From contig NZ_AKJW01000083.1 in the NCBI RefSeq assembly GCF_000282135.1, positions 1 through 64,000 on the forward strand: a stretch of DNA of 64,000 nt. Reading direction: 5' to 3'. The notes beneath the pieces are model-generated. The model had not been told where the DNA came from. It worked only from the letters and a program-made list of their open reading frames with translations, and made no database searches. This DNA comes from Herbaspirillum sp. CF444. GTDB taxonomy: Bacteria > Pseudomonadota > Gammaproteobacteria > Burkholderiales > Burkholderiaceae_D. The translations under genes were made by a program, and so were the position numbers. Positions 1 through 8,415 of the stretch are shown here, one piece after another. Position 1 is the first letter of the stretch. Every line of letters starts with the position of its first letter.

Positions 1-407
1 ATGTGGCGGCCGCCGTATTTGAACAGGAAATCGTTGTAGATCTCGCTTTTGCGCACGAAGCGTTCATCGAAACGCTGATGATCCGCGCGCCATTCACCGA
101 CGTTTCCGGTCGCCAGCCAGCCCAGCCGGTCGTCGACCTGGCTGTAGTATTCCTTGTATTCGAAATCGCCCGCCTGGTAGTCGTTGTTGCTCACGCAAGA
201 GGCAATGACTTCGCGGCTCTGCATATCCATCTGGACGTAGTGCCCTGCCATGGCGCCCAGTTCGCGGCACATCATTTCCATCACCGGCGCAATCTGATTC
301 GGGTCCTGCACCGAGTCGTAGATCAGCTCGATCAGTTGCCCGAAGCGTTGCTCCGGGCTTTCCGCGCGGTTTCCTGCACTGTTTCCCCCGCTGTTCCCCA
401 TTGTCAT
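1..407 (-). CDS. LuxR-type HTH transcriptional regulator, N-terminal part only
   Basis: Only the first ~135 codons are present; the rest, including any C-terminal helix-turn-helix, lies beyond the left edge. The start is the ATG at 407-405; a second ATG lies at 401. The visible protein has the sensor-region pattern of a LuxR-type subfamily: an early LIELIYDSVQDP segment, then a block containing HQRFDERFVRKSEIYNDFL and ending KYGGRH at the edge. In those regulators this region precedes a C-terminal LuxR HTH. It is divergent from the lipoprotein cluster at 587. No ligand or target can be inferred. The family call is from pattern memory and the DNA-binding domain is not visible, so it is moderate. 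Confidence 0.6.
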   Translation of the reverse strand, partial: MTMGNSGGNSAGNRAESPEQRFGQLIELIYDSVQDPNQIAPVMEMMCRELGAMAGHYVQMDMQSREVIASCVSNNDYQAGDFEYKEYYSQVDDRLGWLATGNVGEWRADHQRFDERFVRKSEIYNDFLFKYGGRH

Positions 408-475
408 GTGACCCCCTATCGCTCTATTTTTTTTGGTGCGACTTTCCCTGCGCCTGAGCATAGAACATTTACCGT

Positions 476-502
476 CCTCATTCAAACAGATGAGGTTTTT
501 TT
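476..502 (+). terminator. Possible intrinsic terminator or attenuator in the leader of the lipoprotein cluster
   Basis: CCTCAT (476-481) and ATGAGG (490-495) form a 6-bp perfect stem with an 8-nt loop, followed by seven T residues (496-502). No plus-strand gene ends just before it, so it may act on the leader of the gene starting at 587. The stem is short, so this is weak. Confidence 0.3.
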
Positions 503-586
503 CGCCGGCAATCTTTACAATGGATGCAACAAAAAAATGCCTGCTGGCATCTTTCGGCAGCGCCTGCATCCTGGGGAGGATAAAAA

Positions 587-2227
587 ATGCTCGAACACAA
601 CAAATCCGTCATCAAACGGCTCGGAAAAACCATCGGCAGCAGCGCTTGCCTGGCAGCATTGGTGGCCGGCTGCGCCACGCAAGGCTACGATCGCAAAGCG
701 ACCACGACAGTCGACGCCATGAAATCCGGCAATGCGGAACTGGCTCTGCAAGCGCTGGAACAGCAAAATCCGGACAAAGACAAAGACCTGCTCTATTTCA
801 TGGAGAAAGGCGAGTTGCTGCGCATGAAGGGTTCCTATGAAAGCAGCAAGGAAAGCTGGCTGGCTGCAGACGAAAAAGTGCGCGGCTGGGAAGATCAGGT
901 CAAGACCGATCCCTCCAAACTATTGGGCGACGTCGGCTCCTTGCTCTTGAACGACACCACGCGCCGCTACGATGGCCGCGACTATGAGAAGGTCTTCATC
1001 AATTTGCGACTGGCGCTGGACCATCTGGCCATCGGCGACTGGGATTCGGCGCGCACCGAGATCAAGAAAATGCATGAGCGCGAAGCCATCATTTCCAATT
1101 TCCGCAGCAAGGAACTCGACGCCGCCAAGAGCAGCGCAGAATCGAAAGGCCTGAAGACGACCTCGTTCAAGGAACTCAACGGCTATCCTGTGGAAACGCT
1201 GGAAGATCCCGCCGTGCGCGCATTGAAGAACTCGTATGAATCGGCCTTCGCCAACTATCTGGCGGGCTTCGTGTACGAAGGGCTGGGCGAACCCTCGCTG
1301 GCCGCCGCCGGTTACCGCAAGGCAATCGAAATGCGTCCTGGCCAGGCCTTGCTGGAAGACGGCCTCAAAGGCCTGGACGGCCGCGTACGCACACGTTCGC
1401 CGAAACTGGTCGACACGCTGATCGTCATCGAATCCGGCAGCGCGCCGGCCATCAGTTCAATGACCTTGCCGATCATTCTGCCGATTCCGGGTCGCAGCGG
1501 CATCAGCCTGATCGCCACGCCGATCTCCTGGCCGGTGATCCGCGCCGCCGACAATTCCGTCGTCCCGGCCAGCATCACGGTGGATGAAAAGCCGGTGCCC
1601 GTTTCGCTGCTGACCAGCGTCGACCAGATGGCCCGCCGCGCGCTGTCGGATGAAATGCCCGGCATCATCGCGCGCTCGTCGATTCGTGCCATCACCAAGG
1701 GCGTGGCGCAAAAGGCCATCGACGACAACGCCGGCTCGATGGGCGCCTTCGGCTCGCTGCTGAGCATCGCCGCCAAGGTCGGCACCGTCGTCAGCGAAGT
1801 GGCCGACGAACGCACCTGGCGCACCTTGCCCGGCTTCTTCTCGGTCGCCCGCGTCAAGCTGTCGCCGGGCATGCACAAGATCCTGCTGCCGACCGCAACC
1901 GGTCCCCAGCTGCGCGAAGTAGGCGTCTCGGGCGCATACGCATTGGTGGCCTTGCGCACCTCCGGCCCCTCGCTTTATCTGGCGCAGACACCCTATAATG
2001 CGGAGCAGGCAGCATTGGCGATGGCGGCACCGGACAAACCGATTCCACCAGCCAAGACCGCCGCCAAGGGAAAAGCAAAAAAGACAGCTGCAAATGCATC
2101 AACGAATGCGAATGCAACTGCCGCTGCTGCCGGTGCGACAAACAACACCGCGGATAAAACCGCCACCGTCGCCAACAGCAAGAAAAAAGCCATCGTGCCG
2201 GTATCGGCCAGCGTCACCGCACCGTGA
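587..2227 (+). CDS. COG3014-family lipoprotein with TPR-like N-terminal half
   Basis: A 546-aa predicted lipoprotein. The signal peptide ends in a lipobox-like LAALVAGC (Cys29). The start at 587 is supported by GGAGG about 8 nt upstream. Residues ~45-270 are helical and TPR-like, with repeated 'LALQALEQQNPDK' and 'GDWDSARTEIKK' style helices. Residues ~285-470 form a second, beta-richer domain. The last ~70 residues are low-complexity Ala/Lys/Thr/Asn. The family (COG3014, uncharacterised) is typically found beside YcfL- and LpoB-type genes, as here (59 nt to the next gene). A likely role is in outer-membrane or peptidoglycan-associated assembly with LpoB, but that is inference from neighbours. 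Confidence 0.75.
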   Translation: MLEHNKSVIKRLGKTIGSSACLAALVAGCATQGYDRKATTTVDAMKSGNAELALQALEQQNPDKDKDLLYFMEKGELLRMKGSYESSKESWLAADEKVRGWEDQVKTDPSKLLGDVGSLLLNDTTRRYDGRDYEKVFINLRLALDHLAIGDWDSARTEIKKMHEREAIISNFRSKELDAAKSSAESKGLKTTSFKELNGYPVETLEDPAVRALKNSYESAFANYLAGFVYEGLGEPSLAAAGYRKAIEMRPGQALLEDGLKGLDGRVRTRSPKLVDTLIVIESGSAPAISSMTLPIILPIPGRSGISLIATPISWPVIRAADNSVVPASITVDEKPVPVSLLTSVDQMARRALSDEMPGIIARSSIRAITKGVAQKAIDDNAGSMGAFGSLLSIAAKVGTVVSEVADERTWRTLPGFFSVARVKLSPGMHKILLPTATGPQLREVGVSGAYALVALRTSGPSLYLAQTPYNAEQAALAMAAPDKPIPPAKTAAKGKAKKTAANASTNANATAAAAGATNNTADKTATVANSKKKAIVPVSASVTAP

Positions 2228-2285
2228 TGCGTCCAATACGGCAACAAGAACAAGCAGTCTGGGATAACAGGGAGCAGTCAACAAC

Positions 2286-2708
2286 ATGAAGATCAATACC
2301 GCCGTCATTGCAGGCGCGCTGGCGTCCGCACTCGCCTTGGGCATGCCGGCTGCACCGGCACAGGCGCAAACCATCGCCTCCAAAATCGAACTGCTGGGCG
2401 CACCGGCCTCGCTGGAATTCACCGGCCTGCGCATGCGCGACCAGAACGGCCTGCTGAATGTCCAGGCCGAGGTCACCAATCGCGACAATCGACCGCACAC
2501 GGCTTACTACCGCGTCAAATGGATGGACGAAACCGGCTTCCAGGTCTGGGACGACGAACCGTGGAAACCTTTGCTGATCAACGGCGAGCAAAAGCTGACG
2601 CTGCAGATCGTCTCGCCGACCACCAAGGCGCGCGATTTCACGATCCAGTTCAGCGCCACGATCAACAAGTCGTTGTCGACCAGCGACGCCCCTTATATGG
2701 GCCGCTAA
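2286..2708 (+). CDS. YcfL-family (DUF1425) periplasmic protein
   Basis: 140 aa with a clear signal peptide (residues 1-28, ending AQAQ) but no lipobox Cys, unlike enterobacterial YcfL, which is a lipoprotein. The mature part has the family pattern 'LNVQAEVTNRDNRPHTAYYRVKW' broken over a beta-sandwich, then W..DE.W.P..I....K..L and a DFTIQF end. In E. coli ycfL is adjacent to lpoB (ycfM), and the same pairing is seen here with lpoB 87 nt downstream. The function is unknown in the family; a structural role in the LpoB/PBP1b envelope machinery is only a guess from synteny. Confidence 0.8.
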   Translation: MKINTAVIAGALASALALGMPAAPAQAQTIASKIELLGAPASLEFTGLRMRDQNGLLNVQAEVTNRDNRPHTAYYRVKWMDETGFQVWDDEPWKPLLINGEQKLTLQIVSPTTKARDFTIQFSATINKSLSTSDAPYMGR

Positions 2709-2795
2709 AACGGCTTGGCGCCATGCATGCGTTGCCAAGTACGCATTAGCGCATCGATAAACGAAATCATTGCAAGAATCAACGAGGATATTTCC

Positions 2796-3395
2796 ATGAT
2801 GAACAACACACTCCGCTACACCACCCTGGCCGCCATCTCCGCCCTGATGTTCGGCTGTGCGCAAACCGGCACCCCGACCGTCGGCGGCAACGTGCAGTAC
2901 GGCGACGCCAAGGCAGTCGAGCAAGTCACCAACGAATTCGGTTCGACCGACCTGCAAACCATCGCTGAGTCGATGGCGCGTTCGCTCGGCCAATCGGCCG
3001 CCGGCTACAAGAGCAAGCCGCTGGTGACCATCGCCGACGTCAAGAACAAGACCAGCGAATACATCGATACGCGTTCGATCACCGACTCGATCCGCGTGCA
3101 ACTGCTCAAGGGCGGCACCATGCGCTTCGCCACCGACATCGCCGGCATGCAGAACCAGACCGACGAACTGGTCCGCCAGAACAACAGCGGCATGTACAAG
3201 AAATCCGCCGCGGCCAAAGTCGGCAAGATGGAAGGCGCCCAGTTCCGCATCGAAGGCAACATCACTTCCATCGTCAAGCGCAACAACGACATGAAGGACG
3301 TGTACTACAAATTCAGCCTGATCATGACCAACATCGAATCGGGCACGATCGAATGGGCTGACGAGAAGGAAATCCGCAAGACTTCCAAGCGTTGA
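2796..3395 (+). CDS. lpoB: LpoB-type penicillin-binding protein activator lipoprotein
   Basis: 199 aa. The chosen start is the ATG at 2796, preceded by GAGGA at ~2785; an upstream in-frame ATG at 2715 would put 27 extra residues before a good lipoprotein signal (lipobox LMFGC, Cys21). The C-terminal domain carries the LpoB fold signature: KPLVTIADVKNKTSEYID, the conserved IR..LLKGG.MRF block, and GKMEGAQFRIEGNI..I. LpoB is an outer-membrane lipoprotein that reaches through the peptidoglycan and stimulates PBP1b. The Pro/Gln-rich N-terminal linker of E. coli LpoB is short here. It lies in a cluster with YcfL and COG3014 proteins. Confidence 0.85.
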   Translation: MMNNTLRYTTLAAISALMFGCAQTGTPTVGGNVQYGDAKAVEQVTNEFGSTDLQTIAESMARSLGQSAAGYKSKPLVTIADVKNKTSEYIDTRSITDSIRVQLLKGGTMRFATDIAGMQNQTDELVRQNNSGMYKKSAAAKVGKMEGAQFRIEGNITSIVKRNNDMKDVYYKFSLIMTNIESGTIEWADEKEIRKTSKR

Positions 3396-3434
3396 TCATT
3401 CGCCGGCCATCACGCCTATAGAAAGAATTTCATC

Positions 3435-4286
3435 ATGCCGACATCGCCATCCAAGATGTTCAAAGCGCTGCTCGCGGCCATGCTCGCCGCCCTGTCGCTG
3501 ACCGTTGCAGCGCCTGCATTGCATGCACAGAACCTGCCCAAGATTGCCGTCACCGACTTGTCGTACGAAGAGAAGGTGAAAGAGTATTTTCAATACTTCG
3601 AAGCGCGCGAAAAGCACAACAACAGCTACTCCGCCAGCGAACGCTCGCGCGACTCCAACCTGAGCTCCTCGGGCTCGTCGTCAGAGCGCGCCTCCAGTCG
3701 CGGCGAAAGCTCGGTGATCGCTGCGTCCGGGTCGATCACTATGATCAGCCGCGGCGAACTGCGCAAGTTCACTGCGGACATCAAGGGCGAGTTGCTGAAG
3801 TCCGGCGCCTATCGCCTGGTGCAGGGCAAGCCATGGACACAGCAAAACACCGAGAAGCTGTACGACATCATCGACCGCATCAAGAAGGGTTATTACCCCG
3901 GTGCGGATTACGTGTTGTTCGGCACGATCAACAACATCGACTTCCGCCAGGAGAGCAATCCCATCCAGGGTTCCAATGCCGTCTCGTTCTCGCTGGCGCT
4001 GGAACTGGTGGGCGAGTTTTCGCTGATCAATACCAGGACCTATGAAATCAAGGCGGCCTTCTCGGCCATGGGCGAAGGTTCCGACACCCGCCTGGCCAAT
4101 GCAGCCGGCACGGTCATCGCGCTCAACAAGAGCAAGGTGATGCAAGAAGTGTCGCGTTCGCTGGGTGACGCGGTCGCAGCCGAGATGGAGGCGCAGTTCA
4201 ATCCGGCGGCATCCACCCGCAGCTCGCGCCGCATTGAGCGCCAGTCGGAAACCGTGCAAGAACAGAAGACCGTGATCTTCAAATGA
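3435..4286 (+). CDS. LpoB/CsgG-related periplasmic protein
   Basis: 283 aa with a signal peptide (residues ~1-31, ending LHAQ) and no lipobox. A Ser/Arg-rich low-complexity stretch follows (residues ~60-100), then a domain like the LpoB C-terminal half: GELLKSGAYRLVQGKP, then GADYVLFGTINNIDFRQ and a beta region, ending VAAEMEAQFN. It looks like a divergent, soluble LpoB paralogue placed 39 nt after lpoB, so probably in the same transcript. It could be an accessory subunit of the same complex, or a CsgG-like protein as in other clusters. No catalytic residues are recognised. Confidence 0.6.
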   Translation: MPTSPSKMFKALLAAMLAALSLTVAAPALHAQNLPKIAVTDLSYEEKVKEYFQYFEAREKHNNSYSASERSRDSNLSSSGSSSERASSRGESSVIAASGSITMISRGELRKFTADIKGELLKSGAYRLVQGKPWTQQNTEKLYDIIDRIKKGYYPGADYVLFGTINNIDFRQESNPIQGSNAVSFSLALELVGEFSLINTRTYEIKAAFSAMGEGSDTRLANAAGTVIALNKSKVMQEVSRSLGDAVAAEMEAQFNPAASTRSSRRIERQSETVQEQKTVIFK

Positions 4287-4295
4287 TGTAGCTGA

Positions 4296-4319
4296 CCGGC
4301 GCGCAATCCGCCGCGCCGG
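4296..4319 (+). repeat. GC-rich hairpin after the lipoprotein cluster
   Basis: CCGGCGCG (4296-4303) pairs perfectly with CGCGCCGG (4312-4319) around an 8-nt loop, 10 nt after the stop of the preceding gene. No T-run follows, so it is a poor intrinsic terminator but may stabilise the mRNA end. The rest of 4320-4534 shows no gene. Confidence 0.4.
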
Positions 4320-4534
4320 CCCTCCTTCCTGCAGCGCGTCCCGCGCCCTCGCCCGCTCTCTTTCTCCTTCCTGACGAAGTGAAATAAAACGTTACCGGGG
4401 TTGTAAGCAACCGTCCGGCGCGCTATGCTGACTGCCCTGAAGCGTATGCAAGCGCGGTTTTCTCTGCATATTCACTCACGGATCGCCGGCGGCCACTGCC
4501 ATGCACGCGCTCCACTCTGAACAGAAATGGATAC

Positions 4535-4957
4535 ATGATGAAAAAATGGATTTTGATGTTGTGCCTGATCAGCGCCGGTGCAGTACATGCGGAGACCTGG
4601 CAAAACGTTGGCGGCTCCGACACCGCAGAACTGTCGATCGATGTCGACTCCATCAAGGAAAACAAGGGCATCCGCGAAGCCTGGTCGTTGTGGAATTTCA
4701 AGGAGGCGCGCAACAACAACGACAGCTCGTTTCCGACGCTGAAATCCTACAAGGACATGCATCAGTACAACTGCAAGGATCAATCGCTGAAGCTGACCAA
4801 AGAAATCATCTACGCCGAAAACGACGGCAAGGGCGCCAGCCGCGATCATTCCGATGCACTGAAGAACATGCAATTCACCAAACCCAAGCCGCTGTCCGTC
4901 GCCGATGCGATGGTGCAATTGGTGTGCGGCTACGAAATTCCGGCTGCGAAAAAATAA
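4535..4957 (+). CDS. Surface-adhesin protein E-like secreted protein
   Basis: 140 aa. The signal peptide (MMKKWILML... to VHAE, cleavage near residue 20) is followed by a small domain with the surface-adhesin-E pattern: W.N.G......LSIDVDSI, then W.LW.FK.A, a YNCKDQSLKL segment with Cys, and a C-terminal VCGYE with a second Cys that may pair with the first. Proteins of this family are small periplasmic or surface proteins of unclear function outside Haemophilus. It is monocistronic: 248 nt from its upstream neighbour and followed by a strong terminator. Confidence 0.6.
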   Translation: MMKKWILMLCLISAGAVHAETWQNVGGSDTAELSIDVDSIKENKGIREAWSLWNFKEARNNNDSSFPTLKSYKDMHQYNCKDQSLKLTKEIIYAENDGKGASRDHSDALKNMQFTKPKPLSVADAMVQLVCGYEIPAAKK

Positions 4958-4983
4958 AGCTTCGGCTGATGCCGGCCTTCAAT

Positions 4984-5013
4984 AAAAACGGGTGCATGCG
5001 GCACCCGTTTTTA
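4984..5013 (+). terminator. Intrinsic terminator after the adhesin-E-like gene
   Basis: Stem AAAACGGGTGC / GCACCCGTTTTT with a short loop and T-rich 3' end, 27 nt after the stop codon. The A-rich 5' side makes it potentially bidirectional. Confidence 0.85.
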
Positions 5014-5070
5014 TTTGCATTTTCTCGGCGCAGCTGAAGAGCCGGCCCGATCGCACAAAAATCGAAGATG

Positions 5071-5100
5071 AAAAAAGGGAGTCCGCAGACTCCCTTTTTT
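5071..5100 (-). terminator. Intrinsic terminator of the alaA-hom unit
   Basis: AAAAAAGGGAGTC (5071-5083) and GACTCCCTTTTTT (5088-5100) form a 13-bp perfect stem with a 4-nt loop. It lies 22 nt beyond the hom stop and is symmetric, so it can work on both strands. Confidence 0.9.
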
Positions 5101-5122
5101 ATTTCTCCCTGCAACAGCCGGA

Positions 5123-6433
5123 TCAGCTCAACTCTTCCAGGCGAATCTTCATGACGCTGCCCATGACGGTCGACAGCGCTTCGATCTTGGCGATGGCGGC
5201 CTCGATGTTGCGCTCCTGGGTCTGGTGCGTGAGCATGATGATGTCGGTCTGCTGTTCGCCTTCGGCCGGCTCCTTCTGCAGCATGGCGTCGATCGAAATC
5301 GACGAGTCCGCCAGGATGCGCGTGACGTCGGCCAGCACGCCCGGCTTGTCGGCCACGCGCATGCGCAGGTAGTAGCTGGTGGTGACGTCCTGCATGCTCA
5401 GGACCGGCGTGTCGGCCATGGCGTTCGGCTGGAACGCCAGGTAAGGCACACGGTGCTCCGGATCGGCCGTCGCCAGGCGCGTGATGTCGACCAGATCGGC
5501 GATCACGGCCGAAGCGGTCGGCTCGGAACCGGCGCCCTTGCCGTAGTACAGCGTCTCGCCCACGGCGTCGCCGCGCACCATCACGGCGTTCATCGCGCCT
5601 TCGACGTTGGCGATCAGGCGGCCGGTCGGAATCAGCGTCGGGTGCACGCGCAGCTCGATGCCCTTGGCGGTCTGGCGCGTGATGCCCAGCAGCTTGATGC
5701 GGTAGCCCAGTTGTTCCGCATAGCGGATGTCGGTGGCCTGCAGCTTGGTGATGCCTTCCACGTGCGCCTTGTCGAACTGCACCGGGATGCCGAAAGCGAT
5801 CGAGGCCATGATGGTCAGCTTGTGGGCCGCATCGACGCCTTCGATGTCGAAGGTCGGATCGGCTTCCGCATAACCCAGGCGTTGCGCTTCCTTGAGCACG
5901 ACGTCGAAGTCCAGGCCCTTGTCGCGCATCTCGGACAGGATGAAGTTGGTGGTGCCGTTGATGATGCCGGCGATCCACTGGATGCGGTTGGCGGTGAGGC
6001 CTTCGCGCAGCGCCTTGATGATGGGGATGCCGCCGGCCACCGCCGCTTCGAACGCGACCATGACGCCCTTCTCCTGCGCGGCCTTGAAGATCTCGTTGCC
6101 GTGCGTGGCAATCAGCGCCTTGTTGGCGGTGACCACGTGCTTGCCGTTGGCGATCGCCTTCAGGACCAGATCCTTGGCGAGGCCGTAGCCGCCGATCAGT
6201 TCGATGACGATATCGATGTCCGGATCGTTGACGACCAGATTGGCGTCGTTCACCACCTTGACTTGTCCATTGGTCAGCTCGGTGGCGCGCTCCGTGTTCA
6301 GATCGGCCACCATGGTAATTTCAATGCCGCGTCCGGCGCGCCGCGCAATTTCTTCCTGATTGCGCTTCAATACATTGAAAGTACCGGAACCCACGGTGCC
6401 GATGCCGAGCAAACCTACTTTGATGGATTTCAT
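5123..6433 (-). CDS. hom: Homoserine dehydrogenase
   Basis: 436 aa; converts aspartate semialdehyde to homoserine with NAD(P)H, on the way to threonine and methionine. The start is ATG 6433-6431, where the protein begins MKSIKVGLLGIGTVGSG with the Rossmann GxGxxG at residues 10-15; in-frame sequence upstream (to 6595) overlaps alaA and is not homologous. HVVTANKALIATHGNE holds the conserved catalytic-region lysine, and GGIPIIKALREGL and GIINGTTNFIL are family blocks. The C-terminal ~85 residues are an ACT domain (RMRVADKPGVLADVTRIL), typical of threonine feedback control. It follows alaA by 94 nt. thrC is not adjacent; a terminator follows at once. Confidence 0.95.
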   Translation of the reverse strand: MKSIKVGLLGIGTVGSGTFNVLKRNQEEIARRAGRGIEITMVADLNTERATELTNGQVKVVNDANLVVNDPDIDIVIELIGGYGLAKDLVLKAIANGKHVVTANKALIATHGNEIFKAAQEKGVMVAFEAAVAGGIPIIKALREGLTANRIQWIAGIINGTTNFILSEMRDKGLDFDVVLKEAQRLGYAEADPTFDIEGVDAAHKLTIMASIAFGIPVQFDKAHVEGITKLQATDIRYAEQLGYRIKLLGITRQTAKGIELRVHPTLIPTGRLIANVEGAMNAVMVRGDAVGETLYYGKGAGSEPTASAVIADLVDITRLATADPEHRVPYLAFQPNAMADTPVLSMQDVTTSYYLRMRVADKPGVLADVTRILADSSISIDAMLQKEPAEGEQQTDIIMLTHQTQERNIEAAIAKIEALSTVMGSVMKIRLEELS

Positions 6434-6527
6434 ATTGTCTTCGTGGTTGATAAACATACTAAAAATGCCGTCATGACGATTCCACGACGGGTACTGCGGT
6501 AAAACCGGAACTGCCAGCCGACCGGAA

Positions 6528-7757
6528 TCAGGACGTACCGTGACGGCGGCGATAACCTTCGAGGAAGTGCGCAATGCGTCCCATCGATTCGGCAAGGTCG
6601 TCGGTGTTGGGCAGGAACACCACGCGGAAGTGATCCGGCGTCGGGCAATTGAAACCCGTGCCCTGCACGATCAGCACCTTCTCTTCGGCCAGCAATTCGT
6701 AGGCGAACTCCTGATCGTCCCTGATCGGATACACCGCTGGATCCAGACGCGGGAACATGTACAGCGCCGACTTCGGCTTGACGCAGGTCACGCCGGGAAT
6801 GTCCGTCAACAGCTTGTGCGCCAGATCGCGCTGCTTGGTCAGGCGCCCGGCGGGACCGACCAGGTCGTTGATGCTCTGGTAGCCGCCCAGGGCGGTCTGG
6901 ATCGCGTATTGCCCCGGCGCATTGGCGCACAGGCGCATGGAGGCCAGCATGTTGAGGCCTTCAATGTAGTCCTTGGCGTGCTTCTTCTCGCCCGACACGA
7001 CCATCCAGCCGGCGCGATAGCCGCACGAGCGATAATTTTTGGACAGGCCGTTGAAGGTGATGAACAGCACGTCGTCCGCCAGTGAAGCCAGCGAGGTATG
7101 CGTGTTGCCGTCGTACAAGACCTTGTCGTAGATTTCGTCGGCCAGGATGATCAACTGGTTCCGGCGCGCGATTTCGACGATTTCCTTGAGCACATCGGTG
7201 CTGTACAAGGCGCCGGTCGGATTGTTCGGGTTGATGACGACGATGGCCTTGGTATTGGACGTGATCTTTTTCCTGATGTCGTCGATGTCGGGTTGCCAGC
7301 CGGCCTGCTCGTCGCACACGTAGTGCACGGGCGTGCCGCCGGACAGGCTGACCGCGGCGGTCCACAGCGGATAGTCGGGCGACGGCACCAGCACTTCGTC
7401 GCCGGTGTTGAGCAAGGCGTTGACGCTCATGACGATCAGCTCGGAAGCGCCGTTGCCGAGGTAGATGTCGTCGATGGCGACGCCCTGGATGTTCTTTTGC
7501 TGGGTGTAATGCATGACCGATTTGCGCGGCGCGAACAGCCCCTTGGAATCGGTATAACCCGAGGCGTTGCCCATGTTGCGGATCATGTCCTGCACGATTT
7601 CGTCCGGCGCATCGAAACCGAAGGCGGCCAGGTTGCCGATGTTCAGTTTGATGATCTTGTGACCTTCTTCCTCCATCTGGCGCGCTTTTTCCAGCACGGG
7701 TCCACGGATGTCGTAACAGACATCCGCCAGTTTTTTCGATTTTTGAATCGGTCGCAC
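6528..7757 (-). CDS. alaA: AlaA-type pyridoxal-phosphate aminotransferase (glutamate-pyruvate)
   Basis: 409 aa, collinear with E. coli AlaA (YfbQ), a class I/II aminotransferase that makes alanine from pyruvate and glutamate. Matching blocks include CYDIRGPVL near the N terminus, FGFDAPDEI, DYPLWTAAVSLS, INPNNPTGA, and the PLP lysine in FNGLSKNYR (Lys240), then MLASMRLCAN and AIQTALGGYQSI. The conserved LNIGN is followed here by LAAFGF rather than PAPFGF: a Pro-to-Leu/Ala change near the substrate-binding loop. The start ATG at 7757 gives the usual length. It is first in a unit with hom and divergent from the Mth938-like gene. Confidence 0.9.
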   Translation of the reverse strand: MRPIQKSKKLADVCYDIRGPVLEKARQMEEEGHKIIKLNIGNLAAFGFDAPDEIVQDMIRNMGNASGYTDSKGLFAPRKSVMHYTQQKNIQGVAIDDIYLGNGASELIVMSVNALLNTGDEVLVPSPDYPLWTAAVSLSGGTPVHYVCDEQAGWQPDIDDIRKKITSNTKAIVVINPNNPTGALYSTDVLKEIVEIARRNQLIILADEIYDKVLYDGNTHTSLASLADDVLFITFNGLSKNYRSCGYRAGWMVVSGEKKHAKDYIEGLNMLASMRLCANAPGQYAIQTALGGYQSINDLVGPAGRLTKQRDLAHKLLTDIPGVTCVKPKSALYMFPRLDPAVYPIRDDQEFAYELLAEEKVLIVQGTGFNCPTPDHFRVVFLPNTDDLAESMGRIAHFLEGYRRRHGTS

Positions 7758-7957
7758 AGTACAAATCCTTAGAATGAGCCAATCAGGCCGGCCCGGCCGA
7801 GCCGCCGGAACCGGCCATTTTGCCGAAAGCCCTTCATTTTATCAATGAATAAAACAGAGTCCGGAACAGGAAAACGCTACAATGCAGCACTTTAAGACCT
7901 TATTGCCGAAATTTGCCTGACCGCGCTGTCGCGAACGGCAATTCGACACTGCGCGCC

Positions 7958-8332
7958 ATGAAGCTCCATTCCACAGAAACCCAGCAATACCAGACCGTCA
8001 CGTCCTATGACGACAGCGGCGTCGAAATCAACGCCACCCGCTTCGATCACAGTTTGCTTGTCTTGCCGGAAACACCTCCGGCGGTCTGGCCGGTAGCGTC
8101 GTTCGACCAGCTGACCGCCGGGCATTTCGAACAGATCGACGCGACCGGGCCGGATGTGGTGATCCTCGGCACCGGACGGCGCCAACGCTTCGTGCATCCC
8201 AAACTGACCGCCTCCCTGACATCGCGCCGCATCGGCGTGGAATGCATGGACAATCAGGCGGCATGCCGGACCTACAACATTCTGATGGCGGAAGGCCGTA
8301 AAGTTGCGCTGGCGCTGATCATTGAACACTGA
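7958..8332 (+). CDS. Mth938-domain protein
   Basis: 124 aa. It matches the small Mth938/NDUFAF3-like fold: LLVLPETPPAVWPVASFDQL, the central VVILGTGRRQRFVHPKL motif, then GVECMDNQAACRTYNIL and EGRKVALALI at the C terminus. The bacterial family has no settled function; the mitochondrial relative NDUFAF3 assists complex I assembly. The start at 7958 gives MKLHST and the usual length; an upstream in-frame ATG at 7913 would add 15 residues. No strong ribosome binding site is seen at either. It lies 83 nt upstream of arnT on the same strand and may share its transcript. Confidence 0.8.
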   Translation: MKLHSTETQQYQTVTSYDDSGVEINATRFDHSLLVLPETPPAVWPVASFDQLTAGHFEQIDATGPDVVILGTGRRQRFVHPKLTASLTSRRIGVECMDNQAACRTYNILMAEGRKVALALIIEH

Positions 8333-8415
8333 ATCCGCACCGGCATCGCACTACCCGAAGATGTCGCTTTACACCGCTTGTTGGCACGACTCATTTACCC
8401 TAAGGACCTCGCCTG

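Noticed and set aside
3-722. 239-codon plus-strand open frame at the left edge
   Set aside because: It is antisense to the LuxR-type gene start and runs into the lipoprotein gene; no family pattern. A GC-rich shadow frame.
2214-3101. 295-codon minus-strand open frame
   Set aside because: It is the complement of the YcfL- and LpoB-like genes, whose lipoprotein and family signatures are clear.
4875-5978. 367-codon minus-strand open frame overlapping hom
   Set aside because: Arg/His/Gly-rich shadow in another frame of hom; hom has clear Rossmann and ACT motifs.
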